Source of the DNA: CAZJWR01 sp964549765 | GTDB taxonomy: Bacteria > Zixibacteria > MSB-5A5 > GN15 > JAAZOE01 | Length of the DNA: 43,607 bases | NCBI GenBank assembly: GCA_964549765.1 | Contig: CAZJWR010000030.1 | Span: 1 to 43,607 of the forward strand | Direction of reading: 5' to 3' | In this document: in pieces, positions 43,047-43,607 of the stretch | How positions within the stretch are numbered: the stretch's first letter is position 1 | How the letters are laid out: every line of letters starts with the position of its first letter | Made by a program: the position numbers and the translations under genes | Notes under the pieces: model-generated | Database searches by the model: none | Seen by the model: the letters and a program-made list of their open reading frames with translations, nothing else | Told to the model about the DNA's origin: nothing

Positions 43047-43159
43047 GGGATCATTTCCCGATTAAAACCGTTATTATGAACGGTTGATAAAGCGGGACCG
43101 TTTCCGGCAGGAATCGCGACCGCAGAATGACAATATCCCGCCAAGCGGGAGCGATTATT
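43047..43159. other. intergenic region with small inverted repeats
   Basis: AACCGTT-attatg-AACGGTT (43066-43085) and TCCCGC-caa-GCGGGA (43136-43150) are perfect small inverted repeats, the second just upstream of the ribosome-binding site of the next gene. No clear -35/-10 pair is visible. They may be operators or 5'-leader hairpins. Confidence 0.5.
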
Positions 43160-43175
43160 GAGGAGAAATTGAGGA

Positions 43176-43526
43176 ATGGTAAATATCTCGGAGATCGCCA
43201 GCCGGGAAATCAATAAAGTCCTGCAGTCCGACCGGGCCAAGGGAAAACGGCTGTTTGTTAGTTTCATGGGGTATGGATGAAGCGGTCCCGTTCTGGGCCT
43301 GGCTCTGGATGAGCCGAACGATTCATACAACACGTACTCGTCGAACGCCATCGACGTACAGATCCACCCCGACCTGGAAGATCAGCTCAAACAATTCGGC
43401 GGCGTGGAAATCGATTTTGTCGACAACGGCCCGCATCAGCGCGGCTTTACGATACGAACCAAAGTGAAACCCGACGACTCGGGCTGCTCCAGTTGCGGCA
43501 GCGGCAGCGACGGGTGCGGCGAATAG
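43176..43526 (+). CDS. HesB-like (IscA-related) selenoprotein
   Basis: This gene reads from ATG (43176, GAGGAG ten bases upstream) through an in-frame TGA at 43278-43280 to TAG at 43524-43526: 116 residues with Sec35. The context MGYG-U-SGPVLGLALDEP matches the Fe-S biogenesis (HesB/IscA) fold at the first conserved cysteine (G-C-x-G-P...LALDE). The C-terminal Cys-rich end has C104, C107 and C114. HesB-like selenoproteins of this type are a known bacterial family. The substrate and partner are unclear; a redox or iron-sulphur/metal-binding role is assumed from the fold. The frame is continuous for 81 codons past the TGA and ends before a strong terminator. Confidence 0.88.
43284..43315 (+). 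promoter_or_regulatory. candidate bacterial SECIS hairpins, second selenoprotein
   Basis: Two alternatives just after the TGA: GGTCC (43284-43288)/GGGCC (43295-43299) with loop CGTTCT, and GGCTC (43301-43305)/GAGCC (43311-43315) with loop TGGAT. The first lies 3 nt after the TGA, the second 20 nt. Either or both could serve SelB. Confidence 0.55.
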
Positions 43527-43560
43527 CAACCCCGAAACCGTCGGATAACAAAAACAAAAA

Positions 43561-43585
43561 AGCCGGTCATCGACCGGCTTTTTTT
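43561..43585 (+). terminator. terminator of the HesB-like selenoprotein gene
   Basis: AGCCGGTC (43561-43568), a 3-nt loop and GACCGGCT (43572-43579) form a perfect 8-bp stem, flanked by As on the left (43556-43560) and TTTTTT on the right. Confidence 0.92.
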
Positions 43586-43607
43586 GCGCTCTTGTCTCGG
43601 ATCTAGT

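Noticed and set aside
42430..43280. General UGA reassignment (to Gly or Trp) in this genome
   Set aside because: Many genes in the window end in TGA at ATGA overlaps (for example 5044-5046, 14589-14591, 27988-27990), so UGA is a normal stop.
1..43607. CRISPR array, insertion sequence, phage or rRNA genes
   Set aside because: No regular direct repeats, transposase, integrase, structural phage genes or rRNA sequence were seen in reading both strands.

Overview
The window is a densely packed bacterial chromosome segment, moderately GC-rich by eye. It carries one tRNA, about 33 protein-coding genes, one frameshifted gene and few long intergenic gaps. LptD, LolA, a BamD-like lipoprotein and a membrane-anchored lytic transglycosylase indicate a diderm bacterium with an LPS-type outer membrane. 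Gene order does not match a model organism that I recognise. A little-studied candidate phylum of the FCB/Zixibacteria type is a guess, not a result. UGA is a normal stop here, since many gene pairs overlap as ATGA, yet two genes at the right end read through an in-frame UGA at a position where their families carry Cys.

Layout: 1-2131 (+) holds tRNA-Arg(CCG), an AT-richer small gene and a polytopic GT-C-like membrane protein. From 2137 to 41505 nearly everything is on the minus strand. Reading in the direction of transcription (right to left): a frameshifted DUF3187-like exported protein; an SOS block (lexA, a possible 27-aa hydrophobic peptide, a small dinB-linked protein, dinB); a LysN-type aminotransferase; a DapF paralogue with both catalytic Cys replaced by Ser; an MFS permease; argS and a translationally coupled shikimate operon (aroA-aroE-aroK-aroB-aroQ) ending in an ACE-like (M2) lipoprotein that has lost its zinc site; a MATE exporter, an FAH-family hydrolase, a trans-editing AlaX and LptD; HU; an ftsK-lolA-rimO-slt-bamD-nadD-polA-coaE run; transketolase and an aspartate-type aminotransferase; and finally a murein-peptide salvage operon (NlpC/P60 peptidase, dipeptide epimerase, amidase).

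Right end (41506-43607): about 600 bp of non-coding DNA with a cluster of nested inverted repeats is followed by two plus-strand selenoprotein genes, each with a strong terminator and a hairpin just after the UGA. The first is a secreted DUF1573-like protein whose Cys-Gly-Cys motif is Sec-Gly-Cys; I do not recall this among listed bacterial selenoprotein families. The second is a HesB-like (IscA-related) selenoprotein, a known family. These two genes are the most notable content. Next come the Ser/Ser DapF paralogue, the zinc-less ACE-like lipoprotein in the aro operon, and the hydrophobic micro-ORF in the lexA-dinB block.
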